A stretch of DNA of 64,000 nucleotides from Bacillus sp. 2205SS5-2 (GTDB taxonomy: Bacteria; Bacillota; Bacilli; Bacillales; Bacillaceae_K): contig NZ_JAYKTS010000003.1 in NCBI RefSeq assembly GCF_037024155.1, positions 178,449 through 242,448 on the forward strand, read 5' to 3'. Shown in pieces: positions 52,042-60,296 of this stretch; the first letter of the stretch is position 1, and each line of letters begins with the position of its first letter. The notes below the pieces were generated by a model that worked only from the letters and a program-made list of their open reading frames with translations, was not told the DNA's origin and searched no databases. The position numbers were made by a program, and so were the translations under genes.

Positions 52042-52989
52042 GTGAATAGGGTTGTGGAGTTGTTGGGGATTTCCTATCCGATTATTCAAGGTGGAATGGG
52101 GAATATTAGCTCTAGTTTTTTAGCGGCTGCTATTTCAAATGCCGGTGGATTAGGAACGGTTGGAACGGGGACGATGAATCCAAGTGAAGTAGAAGAGTTA
52201 CTTACTGATTTGCAGGATTTAACGAAAAGAAAATACGCTGTAAATATTGCGATTAATGTTACACCACATCTTAAAGAGTTAGTTGCTCTAGTTTTAAAGT
52301 ATAATGTACCGATTGTGTCTTTGTCGGCAGGAAACCCTGCACCGTTGATTCCAGTTTTAAAACAATCTGGTGTAACAGTTATTTGTGTAGTTGCCTCGAC
52401 CAGACAAGCATTAAAGGCAGAGAAGGCGGGTGCGGATCTTTTGGTAGCAGAAGGCTATGAAGCGGCAGGGATTAATTCGAATCTTGAAACGACTACGCTT
52501 ACTTTGATTCCGCAAATAGCAGATGCCGTTTCTATCCCAGTGATTGCGGCTGGAGGCATTGGAGATGGAAGGGGCTTAGCAGCTGCATTCTCCTTAGGAG
52601 CCAGCGGTATTCAAATGGGTACGAGATTTATTGCCACGAAGGAAGCACCATATCACGAAAATTATAAAAATAAGATTTTAGTAGCCCAGGACGATGAGAC
52701 GATGATTGTTGGAAGAAGTATTGGGCGAGTAAGAAGAATTATAAAGACAAATTATGGAGAAAAACTTCTTCAAGCAGAAGCGACTGGAGTTACCCTGGAA
52801 AAATTTAATGAAAAGACATCAGAAGAGTACCATAAAATCGGTGCAATTGAAGGGAAATTAGATGAAGGGTTCATTAATGGCGGACAGGTTTCAGGGTTGA
52901 TTAAAGACGTTCAATCTGTAAGTGATTTACTAGAAGAAATGGTAGAAACGGCAAAAATTGAATTGAAAAAAGCGTATGATATTCTTTGA
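52042..52989 (+). CDS. Nitronate monooxygenase/FabK-like flavoprotein
   Basis: A 315-residue FMN-binding TIM barrel (2-nitropropane dioxygenase/enoyl-ACP reductase II family): YPIIQGGMGNISSSFLAAA, IPVIAAGGIGDGRGLAAAFSLGASGIQMGTRF. The region where nitronate monooxygenases and FabK carry a conserved Gly-Gly-His reads EGYEAAGINSN, so the usual His is missing and the reaction may differ. C-terminal part GQVSGLIKDVQSVSDLLEEM is FabK-like. GTG start after GGGGGAA. It has its own terminator at 53017 and no obvious link to neighbours beyond location. Confidence 0.8.
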   Translation: MNRVVELLGISYPIIQGGMGNISSSFLAAAISNAGGLGTVGTGTMNPSEVEELLTDLQDLTKRKYAVNIAINVTPHLKELVALVLKYNVPIVSLSAGNPAPLIPVLKQSGVTVICVVASTRQALKAEKAGADLLVAEGYEAAGINSNLETTTLTLIPQIADAVSIPVIAAGGIGDGRGLAAAFSLGASGIQMGTRFIATKEAPYHENYKNKILVAQDDETMIVGRSIGRVRRIIKTNYGEKLLQAEATGVTLEKFNEKTSEEYHKIGAIEGKLDEGFINGGQVSGLIKDVQSVSDLLEEMVETAKIELKKAYDIL

Positions 52990-53016
52990 AAAGTGCGAAA
53001 GGATATAATTTAGGTA

Positions 53017-53046
53017 AACCACAGCTTTTTGTTGTGGTTTTTTCTA
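53017..53046 (+). terminator. Terminator of the NMO-like gene
   Basis: AACCACA/TGTGGTT stem with a 9-base loop, followed by TTTTTCT. Confidence 0.88.
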
Positions 53047-53727
53047 TTTTGGAGATAAATAAGTTGAAACGAATCTCCTTTGAACACCATGGTCACTTCG
53101 AGACATTCAAATAGAGGCGTGGGGAAATATCCTTCCCGTTATTATGTTCGTGATGAAAAATTTATGATTATTATTGTATAAGCCAACAGTATTGGAGTAC
53201 AAGGTAATGACCGTTACCTCTTTATTGAATTTCATGAAAATTCCATTAATTCCTTTGGAAATAGCCGAAAAACCGCTCCTATCCATAGAGGGAGTGGTTT
53301 TAATAAGTCTACTATTAGGGTTCATGGGCTGGAGTACAAACTAGTGGGTTTAGACAAAAAGATCTGTCATGGTTTTCGCTAGATTTTTCTTATGGTAATT
53401 TATCTAATCACTATTTTTATTTGCACTTTCTATAGGCTCTAGTGTAGTGAGTTCTCCTTTGGTTGCACAGGTATTCAAATGAGAACGGTGTATTTTGCCG
53501 TAGCATAGTTTTTTTTTATTTTCTTGTACTTTATTACTTAAAAGTCTAGCAGAATTGATGATATCCATATACAATAGAGTTATTATTTATAATTATCTGA
53601 ATATTGGTGTTGGTATAAATAAGAGAATAATAGAATCACTTATGATCACGCAAATAAAAAGTAGAGTCGGTAGCGTTTAGTCATTTGACTAATTAGCCAT
53701 AAAAAGAGATGGATAAGGGGGATTTAT
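53047..53727. other. Gene-free region with possible gene remnants
   Basis: 681 bases without a gene. Two short frames look like decayed coding sequence: around 53120-53180, VGKYPSRYYVRDEKFMIIIV before a TAA, and around 53205-53342, ending LLGFMGWSTN before a TAG, with a hydrophobic stretch. Neither matches a family I recognise. The last 100 bases must hold the ABC operon promoter; no T-box or other known leader is visible. Confidence 0.4.
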
Positions 53728-54720
53728 ATGAAGAAGATTACAGCGTTAAGTACTGCATGGCTTGTTGTGTTAATGCTCTTTCTGTCAGGTTGCGGAAGTT
53801 CAGAGACCAAGGGTGATGGGGAGAAGAAGGTAATAGTAGGGGTTACGCAAATTGTAGAACATCCATCGCTAGATGCTGCTTTTGAAGGATTCAAATTAGC
53901 TCTAGAAGAAAATGGATATGTTGAAGGTGAGAATGTTGAATATGATGTTCAAATTGCTCAAGGAGACCCGAATAATAATGCCACCATTGCCAATAATTTT
54001 GTTGGTGATCAAGTGGATTTGATTTTTGCTAATTCTACACCTAGTGCGCAGAGTGCTTTAAATGCGACGGAAGATATTCCGATTATCTTTACGTCTGTAA
54101 CGGATCCAGTTGGCGCAGAACTTGTGCCTGCATTTGATCAACCTGGTGAGAATATTACTGGAACATCAGATACTCATCCAGAAGCCATCTCAAAAACTGT
54201 TGAGTTCATGATGAATGAAATTGGCGCCAAAAAAATAGGTGTAATTTATAATGCTGGTGAACAAAACTCAGCAGTTCAAGTAGAAGAAGTGAAAAAGCTA
54301 GTGGAAGCAAATGGTGGGGAAATTGTGGAAGTTTCGGTAGCTACTTCAGCTGAGGTGAAGCAAGCAGCAGATTCTCTAGTAGGACGAGTGGATGCCATGT
54401 ATATGCCGACTGATAATACCGTTGTTTCAGCTTTAGAGTCGATTGTTGCAGTGGCAAACGATAAAGATATTCCATTGTTTGCGGGCGACCTTGATTCTAT
54501 GAAGCGTGGTGCACTAGCAGCAAGTGGTTTTAATTACAAAGACCTTGGCTATGAAACAGGATTAATGGCGGTAAAAGTATTAAAAGGGGAGAAAAAACCT
54601 TCTGAACTAGATGTCGGTTACCCACAAAGCTTTAATTTAGTCGTGAATAAAGAAGCGGCACAAGAACAAGGTGTAGATCTTAAAGATTCTTGGGATGCAG
54701 AACTGTACGAAGGCGAATAA
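53728..54720 (+). CDS. ABC transporter substrate-binding lipoprotein (TrpX type)
   Basis: A 330-residue lipoprotein: signal peptide with lipobox LSGC at residue 22, then a two-lobed periplasmic-binding-protein fold of the ABC_sub_bind family (VGVTQIVEHPSLDAAFEGFK, TSVTDPVGAELV, MYMPTDNTVVSALESIV). This family binds aromatic amino acids such as tryptophan in streptococci. In a phenylalanine catabolic island, phenylalanine or phenylpyruvate would make sense, but that is inference. ATG follows AAGGGGG. First gene of a three-gene operon. Confidence 0.9.
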   Translation: MKKITALSTAWLVVLMLFLSGCGSSETKGDGEKKVIVGVTQIVEHPSLDAAFEGFKLALEENGYVEGENVEYDVQIAQGDPNNNATIANNFVGDQVDLIFANSTPSAQSALNATEDIPIIFTSVTDPVGAELVPAFDQPGENITGTSDTHPEAISKTVEFMMNEIGAKKIGVIYNAGEQNSAVQVEEVKKLVEANGGEIVEVSVATSAEVKQAADSLVGRVDAMYMPTDNTVVSALESIVAVANDKDIPLFAGDLDSMKRGALAASGFNYKDLGYETGLMAVKVLKGEKKPSELDVGYPQSFNLVVNKEAAQEQGVDLKDSWDAELYEGE

Positions 54721-54736
54721 GAAAGGATGATTCTAA

Positions 54737-55759
54737 GTGTTTACAGCGATTTTTAGTTCCTTCGAAGCAGGGATCATATATGCCATAATGGCATTAGGGG
54801 TATATCTCACATTTAGAATTCTAGACTTTCCAGATTTAACAGTAGACGGAAGTTTTGTGACGGGGGCAGCGGTTGCTGCCACCCTCATTGTAAATGGTGT
54901 GAATCCATTTTTGGCAACCACAGTTGCGATTTTAGCAGGATTTATTGCAGGGTGTATAACAGGTATTCTACATACGTACGGGAAAATTAATGCATTACTT
55001 TCAGGAATATTAATGATGATTGCCCTCTATTCTATTAATTTAAGAATTATGGGCAGACCAAATATTCCTTTACTAAGTCAAGAAACAGCATTTTCGAGTA
55101 TGAGTGGGATTTGGGAGAAATTTGGAATCGATGCTTTGCTCAATAAGATGTTGGCTTTCTTTGGACTAGGTGAAGTGTTGCCGAAGACGTGGGCAGTATT
55201 AATCTTAATGATTCTAGTCACCTTTTTTATTAAGTTTATCACCGATCGCTTTTTACAAACAGAAATTGGATTAGCTTTAAGAGCAACAGGTGATAATCAA
55301 CGGATGATTCGGAGCCTCTCCGCTAATACGAATTTGCTCATCATATTAGGACTAGGAATTTCAAATGGTATGGTAGCTCTATCTGGAGCCCTCATAGCCC
55401 AATATGGTGGATATGCGGATGTTGGTATGGGGATCGGGATGATTATTATTGGGCTTGCATCAGTAATTATTGGAGAAGCCTTATTTGGCACCAAAACGAT
55501 TGTACGGACGACCTTAGCGGTAGTACTAGGCTCCATCATCTATCGGCTTGTGGTGAGCTTAGCTCTTCGAATCGACTTCTTGGAAACAGGAGATATGAAA
55601 GTGATTACAGCTACAATCGTCATCATAGCGCTGATTATGCCAAAAACAATCGATGCGTATCGTGAAAAAAAGCGAAAAACAGAAAGACAACAGCAGCATG
55701 TAGACAACCGGGTATTAGCAGCAAATCGAAAGGGTGATGATGGTGTTACACTTAAATAA
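54737..55759 (+). CDS. ABC transporter permease (TrpY type)
   Basis: A 340-residue BPD_transp_2/LivH-like permease with eight or nine hydrophobic helices, starting FSSFEAGIIYAIMALGVYLTFRILDFPDLTVDGSFVTGAA when its pieces are joined, the signature of the TrpY/YtrP-type permeases. EIGLALRATGDNQRMIRSLS is the cytoplasmic loop contacting the ATPase. GTG start after GAAAGGATGA. It overlaps the following ATPase gene by 17 bases. Confidence 0.9.
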   Translation: MFTAIFSSFEAGIIYAIMALGVYLTFRILDFPDLTVDGSFVTGAAVAATLIVNGVNPFLATTVAILAGFIAGCITGILHTYGKINALLSGILMMIALYSINLRIMGRPNIPLLSQETAFSSMSGIWEKFGIDALLNKMLAFFGLGEVLPKTWAVLILMILVTFFIKFITDRFLQTEIGLALRATGDNQRMIRSLSANTNLLIILGLGISNGMVALSGALIAQYGGYADVGMGIGMIIIGLASVIIGEALFGTKTIVRTTLAVVLGSIIYRLVVSLALRIDFLETGDMKVITATIVIIALIMPKTIDAYREKKRKTERQQQHVDNRVLAANRKGDDGVTLK

Positions 55760-56537
55760 TATATATAAAGTTTTTAATGAAAGTACACCTGATGAGAAAA
55801 TCGCTCTCGATAATATTGACTTAAAGCTTGCACCGGGTGATTTTGTGACGGTGATTGGAAGTAATGGTGCAGGGAAATCTACTCTAATGAATATGATATC
55901 AGGGGTGCTGACTCCTGATACAGGATCAGTATTTATTGATAACAAGGAAGTAACAAAGCTAACAGAATATAAAAGATCAAAGTTAATTGGACGTGTGTTC
56001 CAAGACCCAATGGCTGGGACAGCACCTACCATGACAATTGAAGAGAATCTGGCAATGGCATTCTCTCGAAATAAAACCCGGACCCTTCGGAAAGGGGTGA
56101 CGAGAAAACGGAAAGATTTTTTTATGGAAATATTAGAAAGCCTACATTTAGGCTTAGAAAATCGATTGAATGCGAAAGTAGGAATGCTTTCAGGTGGAGA
56201 GCGCCAAGCTTTATCACTGCTTATGGCGACATTTACGGAACCAGCCATTTTATTGCTTGATGAGCATACAGCAGCTCTCGATCCATCTCGAGCAAAGTTA
56301 ATTACTGATTTAACGAAGGAAATTGTGGGAAAATACCATTTAACAACGCTAATGGTTACGCATAATATGCAGCAGGCAATTGATCTCGGAAATCGATTAA
56401 TTATGATGGATAAAGGACAAATCATCTTGCAGGTTGACTCAAAACAAAAGCAACATTTGACAGTAGAAGGTTTGCTTCATGAATTCCAACGTATTCGTGG
56501 AAGTAAATTAGACAGTGATCGTGCTATTTTATCATAA
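55743..56537 (+). CDS. ABC transporter ATP-binding protein (TrpZ type)
   Basis: A 264-residue ATPase: Walker A GSNGAGKST, Q-loop region FQDPMAG, signature LSGGERQAL, Walker B AILLLDEHTAALD and the H-loop VTHNM. Homologs start M-L-x-L-x-N, so GTG 55743 (VLHLNNIYKVFNE), 8 bases after AAAGGG, is chosen over ATGs at 55737 and 55740. The overlap with the permease indicates coupled synthesis of the importer. Confidence 0.9.
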   Translation: MLHLNNIYKVFNESTPDEKIALDNIDLKLAPGDFVTVIGSNGAGKSTLMNMISGVLTPDTGSVFIDNKEVTKLTEYKRSKLIGRVFQDPMAGTAPTMTIEENLAMAFSRNKTRTLRKGVTRKRKDFFMEILESLHLGLENRLNAKVGMLSGGERQALSLLMATFTEPAILLLDEHTAALDPSRAKLITDLTKEIVGKYHLTTLMVTHNMQQAIDLGNRLIMMDKGQIILQVDSKQKQHLTVEGLLHEFQRIRGSKLDSDRAILS

Positions 56538-56617
56538 TGAGGGCGTGCTTTTTGTTTTGATATAATTCATGTTCTAAAGATTAACCGCTAGTCCTAAATT
56601 TGCAAGGGGATTTCATA

Positions 56618-56841
56618 ATGACACTACTGATTAATGTTTTGGCGATATTATTTGATGTTTTTTAGTGATTTTATTCCTGTCCGCTGTTATTAACCTGTTT
56701 AAACAACAGAAAAAGATGAATCATGTACTTTTACACAATGATTTCATAACTACTGGAAGTTTTATCATTAGTATTTTCCTTTCTTTATTAGTCATCTTCA
56801 TGAGTAGAAAGAGGTTAACGTATAAAGCTAATCGTATCTAA
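56618..56841 (+). pseudogene. Small two-helix membrane protein gene with a frameshift
   Basis: The ATG at 56618, after AAGGGGA, starts MTLLINVLAILFDVF, then hits a TAG in a run of six T residues. Adding one T would continue in the frame LVILFLSAVINLFKQQKKMN and on to LTYKANRI and a TAA at 56841, giving 74 residues with two hydrophobic helices. The single-base loss in a homopolymer is either a real mutation or a sequencing error. No family is recognised. Confidence 0.55.
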
Positions 56842-56862
56842 GTTAATTGGATACGACCTTTT
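56832..56862 (+). terminator. Terminator after the small membrane protein gene
   Basis: TCGTATC/GATACGA stem followed by eight T residues, overlapping the end of the reading frame. Confidence 0.85.
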
Positions 56863-56881
56863 TTTTGGGTATTTTTAGTAA

Positions 56882-57042
56882 GGCTGTTTTTGCAAAGTTT
56901 GTTGCTTTTCGCACTAGCCTATAAATGATGATATAGCTTTGTTTCGGGCATCATTTCGTCTATTTTTAATGGAAATCAACAGTGAAATGGGCGATTTAAT
57001 CAAAAATCAGATGAAATAGCCACAATGTATACGAAAAGAGCC
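56882..57042 (+). repeat. Family A repeat, full copy
   Basis: GGCTGTTTTTGCAAAGTTTG to CAATGTATACGAAAAGAGCC, the best preserved copy and a useful reference for the family, with GATATAGCTTTGTTTCGGGC in the interior. Confidence 0.92.
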
Positions 57043-57263
57043 TTTAGTAATGTTCTACTCTCTCAAGATTTTTCAACAAAATATGTTATTTTTCAAAATG
57101 GTGATTAAGTATTCTAAACGTATATTTTGAATCATCTTTAGAGATTTATTGGCACTAAACGAATGCTTGTAGAAAGGAATACGAAAAGAACGATTAGAGA
57201 GGAAATATGGTTAAAAATACCTCGCTAAATAATAGTGATAATATTTTTAATTTTTATAATATA

Positions 57264-57316
57264 TTGACTATTAATTTAACATAATGGTATTATATCGTTG
57301 AATATACGTTATATAA
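57264..57316 (+). promoter_or_regulatory. Promoter and candidate PaaX operator of the thioesterase gene
   Basis: TTGACT (57264-57269), 18 bases, TATTAT (57288-57293). Directly after it come two CGTT boxes 11 bp apart, TATATCGTT and TACGTTATATAA (57305-57316); the second shares 11 bases in a row with the site at 40963 in the paaA leader. Confidence 0.5.
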
Positions 57317-57352
57317 GGAAAGCATAGTTCGCTGGACTAAAGGGGGAAAGCA

Positions 57353-57748
57353 ATGAAGGCTGGAATGAAAATTGGAGACAAGGCATTCCTTGAAATCACT
57401 GTTACGCCTGAAATGTTTGCACAATTTGAGGGAACAGTTGTACACCCTGTCTATTCTACGGTTTCAATGGTGTATCACATGGAATGGGTTTCGCGAAAAA
57501 TCATTCTCCCATTTTTAGAAGAAGATGAGGAAGGAATGGGAAGCGCGGTTTCCGTTAAACATATCGCTCCTAGTGGTGAGGGAATATTGCTCAAGTTAGA
57601 AGCAACCGTGGTAGAGGTTAAGAATCATATCGTGTACACAAAGGTAGAAGTGAAAAATACTGATGGCCTAATTGGTGTAGGGGAAGTGAAACAAGTCATT
57701 TTACCTAAAAATAAAATAAGTGAATTGATTAGCTCTACCACAGCGTAA
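57353..57748 (+). CDS. Hotdog thioesterase (FlK-like)
   Basis: A 131-residue single hotdog domain close to fluoroacetyl-CoA thioesterase-like proteins: VTPEMFAQFEGTVVHPVYSTVSM then MVYHMEWVSRKIILPFLEE and SVKHIAPSGEGILLKLEATV. It should hydrolyse an acyl-CoA. Located ahead of the phenylalanine dehydrogenase operon, it could do what PaaI does elsewhere, namely release CoA from phenylacetyl-CoA or its stalled products. ATG follows AAAGGGGGAAAG. It has its own promoter and is followed by repeat DNA. Confidence 0.82.
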   Translation: MKAGMKIGDKAFLEITVTPEMFAQFEGTVVHPVYSTVSMVYHMEWVSRKIILPFLEEDEEGMGSAVSVKHIAPSGEGILLKLEATVVEVKNHIVYTKVEVKNTDGLIGVGEVKQVILPKNKISELISSTTA

Positions 57749-57767
57749 AGGCTAATTTTTTTTAGAA

Positions 57768-57900
57768 AGCTGTTTTCACAGCAGTATATTATCCGTAGAA
57801 GGATTAGTTTAGAGCCATTATCTCGGCTATTTTTGGATGAAAATGGAGAATTTCAGAGGTTATTAAAGTTAACAGCAACTATGTAAACGAATAGAGCCTT
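57768..57900 (+). repeat. Family A repeat, diverged subtype
   Basis: AAGCTGTTTTCACAGCAGTATA at the left, read in two parts, and AACTATGTAAACGAATAGAG-CC at the right. Same subtype as the partial copy at 15223. Confidence 0.7.
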
Positions 57901-57964
57901 TCACAATGAATGTTTCGATACGTACCAGTGGATATATTTCGTTAAAAGATAGGTTTTTGGAAAT

Positions 57965-58055
57965 CTTTTTGTACCTCTTTTGGAGAGAGTCATTGAAAGA
58001 ATAGAGGATTCTCTAGACCATTAAATGATATAACCATGTAAACGAAAAGAGTCTT
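57965..58055 (+). repeat. Family A repeat, decayed right part
   Basis: Ends in AACCATGTAAACGAAAAGAG-TC. Its left side is not recognisable. Together with the preceding copy it fills the gap between the thioesterase and dehydrogenase genes. Confidence 0.5.
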
Positions 58056-58064
58056 AGAGATTTA

Positions 58065-58078
58065 TGAAAGCGTTATCA
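58065..58078 (+). promoter_or_regulatory. cre site before the phenylalanine dehydrogenase operon
   Basis: TGAAAGCGTTATCA matches the CcpA consensus TGWAANCGNTNWCA at every position and lies 25 bases before the dehydrogenase start. Confidence 0.75.
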
Positions 58079-58103
58079 TTTTATCATTTTGGGGGGAAGG
58101 GAA

Positions 58104-59210
58104 ATGGATATGTTTGAAAGAATTTCTGAACATGAGCAAGTGGTCTTTTGTAATGATGAAGAAACGGGGTTGAAGGCCATAATTGCTATACATAATACCA
58201 CACTCGGTCCTGCTTTAGGAGGTTGCCGAATGAGGCCATATCAATCAGTCGATGAGGCATTGGAGGATGTACTTCGCCTTTCAAAAGGAATGACCTACAA
58301 ATGTGCTGCGGCTGATGTAGACTTTGGCGGTGGCAAAGCAGTTATCATTGGTGATCCTCAAAAAGATAAAAATCCTGAGCTTTTTCGGGCGTTTGGTCAA
58401 TTTGTGGAATCATTAAATGGACGGTTTTATACAGGGACCGATATGGGGACGACCCCAGAAGATTTTATTTACGCATTGAAAGAAACTAATTGTATCGTAG
58501 GTGTGGATGAAGTATATGGTGGAAGCGGCGATTCATCTGTTCCAACAGCAATGGGAGTGGTATATGGTCTTAGAGCAACCAATCAAGTGATTTGGGGGTC
58601 CGAGGATTTACAAGGTAAGAAGTATGCAATTCAAGGGTTAGGCAAGGTTGGTCTAAAGGTTGCGTTAAGTTTAATTGAAGAGGGAGCAGAGCTGTTTGTA
58701 ACGGATATTAACCAAGATGCCATCGACGAACTATTATCCAAAGCGAAAGAAGTAGGGGTAATGGTGAAAGTTGTCGAGGGTGAGGAAATTTATGGGGTAG
58801 ATGCAGACGTGTTTGTTCCTTGTGCCATTGGCGGAGTAATCAATGATGAGACCCTATCCCAATTGAAGGTGAAGGCTGTTGTCGGGTCAGCAAATAATCA
58901 ATTGCTTACAACAGAGCACGGAAATAAACTTCATGAACTAGGCATTTTATATGCACCCGATTATATTGTCAATTCTGGAGGGCTTATACAAGTAGCCGAT
59001 GAGTTGTATGAGCCAAATAAAGAGCGAGTGATGCAAAAAACGAAAACCATCTACCATTCATTGATGAAGATTTACAACCAAGCAGAAAGTAGAGGGATGA
59101 CGACCATTGAAGCAGCTAATGCTTTTTGTGAAGAACGCATTCAATCTCGAGTCCGTCGTAATAGTTTCTTTTCACATATGAAACGTCCGAAATGGGCAGT
59201 CAGAATCTAA
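58104..59210 (+). CDS. pdh: Phenylalanine dehydrogenase
   Basis: A 368-residue amino-acid dehydrogenase of the Glu/Leu/Phe/Val family. The catalytic lysines are in [10 protein letters not shown] and FGGGKAVI. Two specificity positions decide the name: the segment [13 protein letters not shown] has Gly where leucine dehydrogenases have Ala, and [12 protein letters not shown] has Leu where they have Val; both are the states of Lysinibacillus sphaericus phenylalanine dehydrogenase, as is the NSFFS ... RPKW C-terminus. It converts phenylalanine to phenylpyruvate with NAD. Start: ATG 58104 or 58110, both after GGGGGGAAGGG. The first gene of an operon with a 2-oxoacid dehydrogenase complex, with a cre site in front. 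Confidence 0.85.
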   Translation: MDMFERISEHEQVVFCNDEETGLKAIIAIHNTTLGPALGGCRMRPYQSVDEALEDVLRLSKGMTYKCAAADVDFGGGKAVIIGDPQKDKNPELFRAFGQFVESLNGRFYTGTDMGTTPEDFIYALKETNCIVGVDEVYGGSGDSSVPTAMGVVYGLRATNQVIWGSEDLQGKKYAIQGLGKVGLKVALSLIEEGAELFVTDINQDAIDELLSKAKEVGVMVKVVEGEEIYGVDADVFVPCAIGGVINDETLSQLKVKAVVGSANNQLLTTEHGNKLHELGILYAPDYIVNSGGLIQVADELYEPNKERVMQKTKTIYHSLMKIYNQAESRGMTTIEAANAFCEERIQSRVRRNSFFSHMKRPKWAVRI

Positions 59211-59225
59211 AAGAGAGGTGAGAAA

Positions 59226-60296
59226 ATGGAGAATCAATTTCCACTTAAAAACATCCTTGATGAAAATGGGAAAATCATCGATCAGAGCTTTGAAGGTAAA
59301 ATTTCGAAAGATTTAACGTACTCTTTTTATGAACATTGTCTGCGAATCAGATTGTTTGATAAAAAAGCCGTTAGCCTGCAAAGACAAGGGAGAATTGGGA
59401 CTTATGCACCTTTCGAGGGTCAAGAAGCCTCTCAGGTTGGGAGTGCACTTGCTTTACATGAAGGAGATTGGCTGTTTCCTTCCTACCGCGATCATGGTGC
59501 AGCGATGACATTCGGACATTCTCTTCGGAATATTCTCTTGTTTTGGAATGGACGTAATGAGGGGTGTGTACCACCGGAAGGAAAGAAAATATTTCCACCA
59601 GGTATTCCAATTGCCACGCAGCTACCGCATGCAGTTGGAGCTGCATATGCTGAGAAACTTAAGGGCACTTCACATGCAGCAATTGCGTATTTTGGGGACG
59701 GGGCCACCTCGGAAGGTGATTTTCATGAAGGCTTAAATGTCGCAAGCGTTTTGCATGCGCCGGTGGTTTTCTTTAACCAGAACAATCAATATGCCATTTC
59801 GGTTCCAATTGAGAAACAAATGAAAACAAAGACAATCGCTCAAAAAGCACTTGCTTATGATATTCAAGGCGTACGTGTGGATGGAAACGATGTTTTCGCT
59901 GTTTATTTTGAAACATTGAGAGCACTAGATCGAGCTAGAAACGGAGAAGGACCTAGCCTAATTGAAGCAGTAACTTGGAGGTACGGGGCTCATACAACAG
60001 CTGATGATCCAACGAAGTATAGGAATCAAGATGAGAGTATGGACCGTCGTAAGAAGAAAGATCCTATTTTGCGGCTAGAAAAGTTCATGAAGGTTCAAGG
60101 TTGGTTTGATGAACTCTGGGTAGATAGCGTAAAAGAAAGGGCAACATCAGAAATAGAGCAAGCGGTGAAAGAGATGGAAGAATATCCGAGCGCAGATCCA
60201 AGTTTGATTTTTGATTATGTGTTTTCTGAACCAACCTGGACGATCACCGAGCAAAAAGATAAGCTTCTAAAACATCTTGAAGGGAGATCTTCATGA
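59226..60296 (+). CDS. 2-oxoacid dehydrogenase complex E1 component, alpha subunit
   Basis: A 356-residue E1alpha with the thiamine-diphosphate motif GDGATSEGDFHEGLN ... NNQYAIS and the phosphorylation-loop region YGAHTTADDPTKYR with the conserved His. It decarboxylates a 2-oxoacid. By overall look it is of the PDH/BCKDH alpha group; next to phenylalanine dehydrogenase the natural substrate could be phenylpyruvate. AGAGAGGTGAG lies before the ATG. It overlaps E1beta by four bases. Confidence 0.9.
   Translation: MENQFPLKNILDENGKIIDQSFEGKISKDLTYSFYEHCLRIRLFDKKAVSLQRQGRIGTYAPFEGQEASQVGSALALHEGDWLFPSYRDHGAAMTFGHSLRNILLFWNGRNEGCVPPEGKKIFPPGIPIATQLPHAVGAAYAEKLKGTSHAAIAYFGDGATSEGDFHEGLNVASVLHAPVVFFNQNNQYAISVPIEKQMKTKTIAQKALAYDIQGVRVDGNDVFAVYFETLRALDRARNGEGPSLIEAVTWRYGAHTTADDPTKYRNQDESMDRRKKKDPILRLEKFMKVQGWFDELWVDSVKERATSEIEQAVKEMEEYPSADPSLIFDYVFSEPTWTITEQKDKLLKHLEGRSS

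Noticed and set aside
53047..53727. T-box or tryptophan-type leader before the TrpXYZ-like operon
   Set aside because: No T-box consensus (AGGGTGGNACCGCG) or terminator/antiterminator pair is present.
55715..56425. 236-codon minus-strand frame
   Set aside because: Antisense to the ABC ATPase gene, which has all ABC motifs; the minus frame shows no domain.
57149..57171. TTGGCAC followed by TGCTT as a sigma-54 promoter, which would fit a bkd-type operon
   Set aside because: The GG and GC elements are 14 bp apart, not the 12 bp sigma-54 needs, and a normal sigma-A promoter is seen at 57264.
58104..59210. Leucine dehydrogenase (bcd) call
   Set aside because: Both specificity positions and the C-terminus match phenylalanine dehydrogenase instead.
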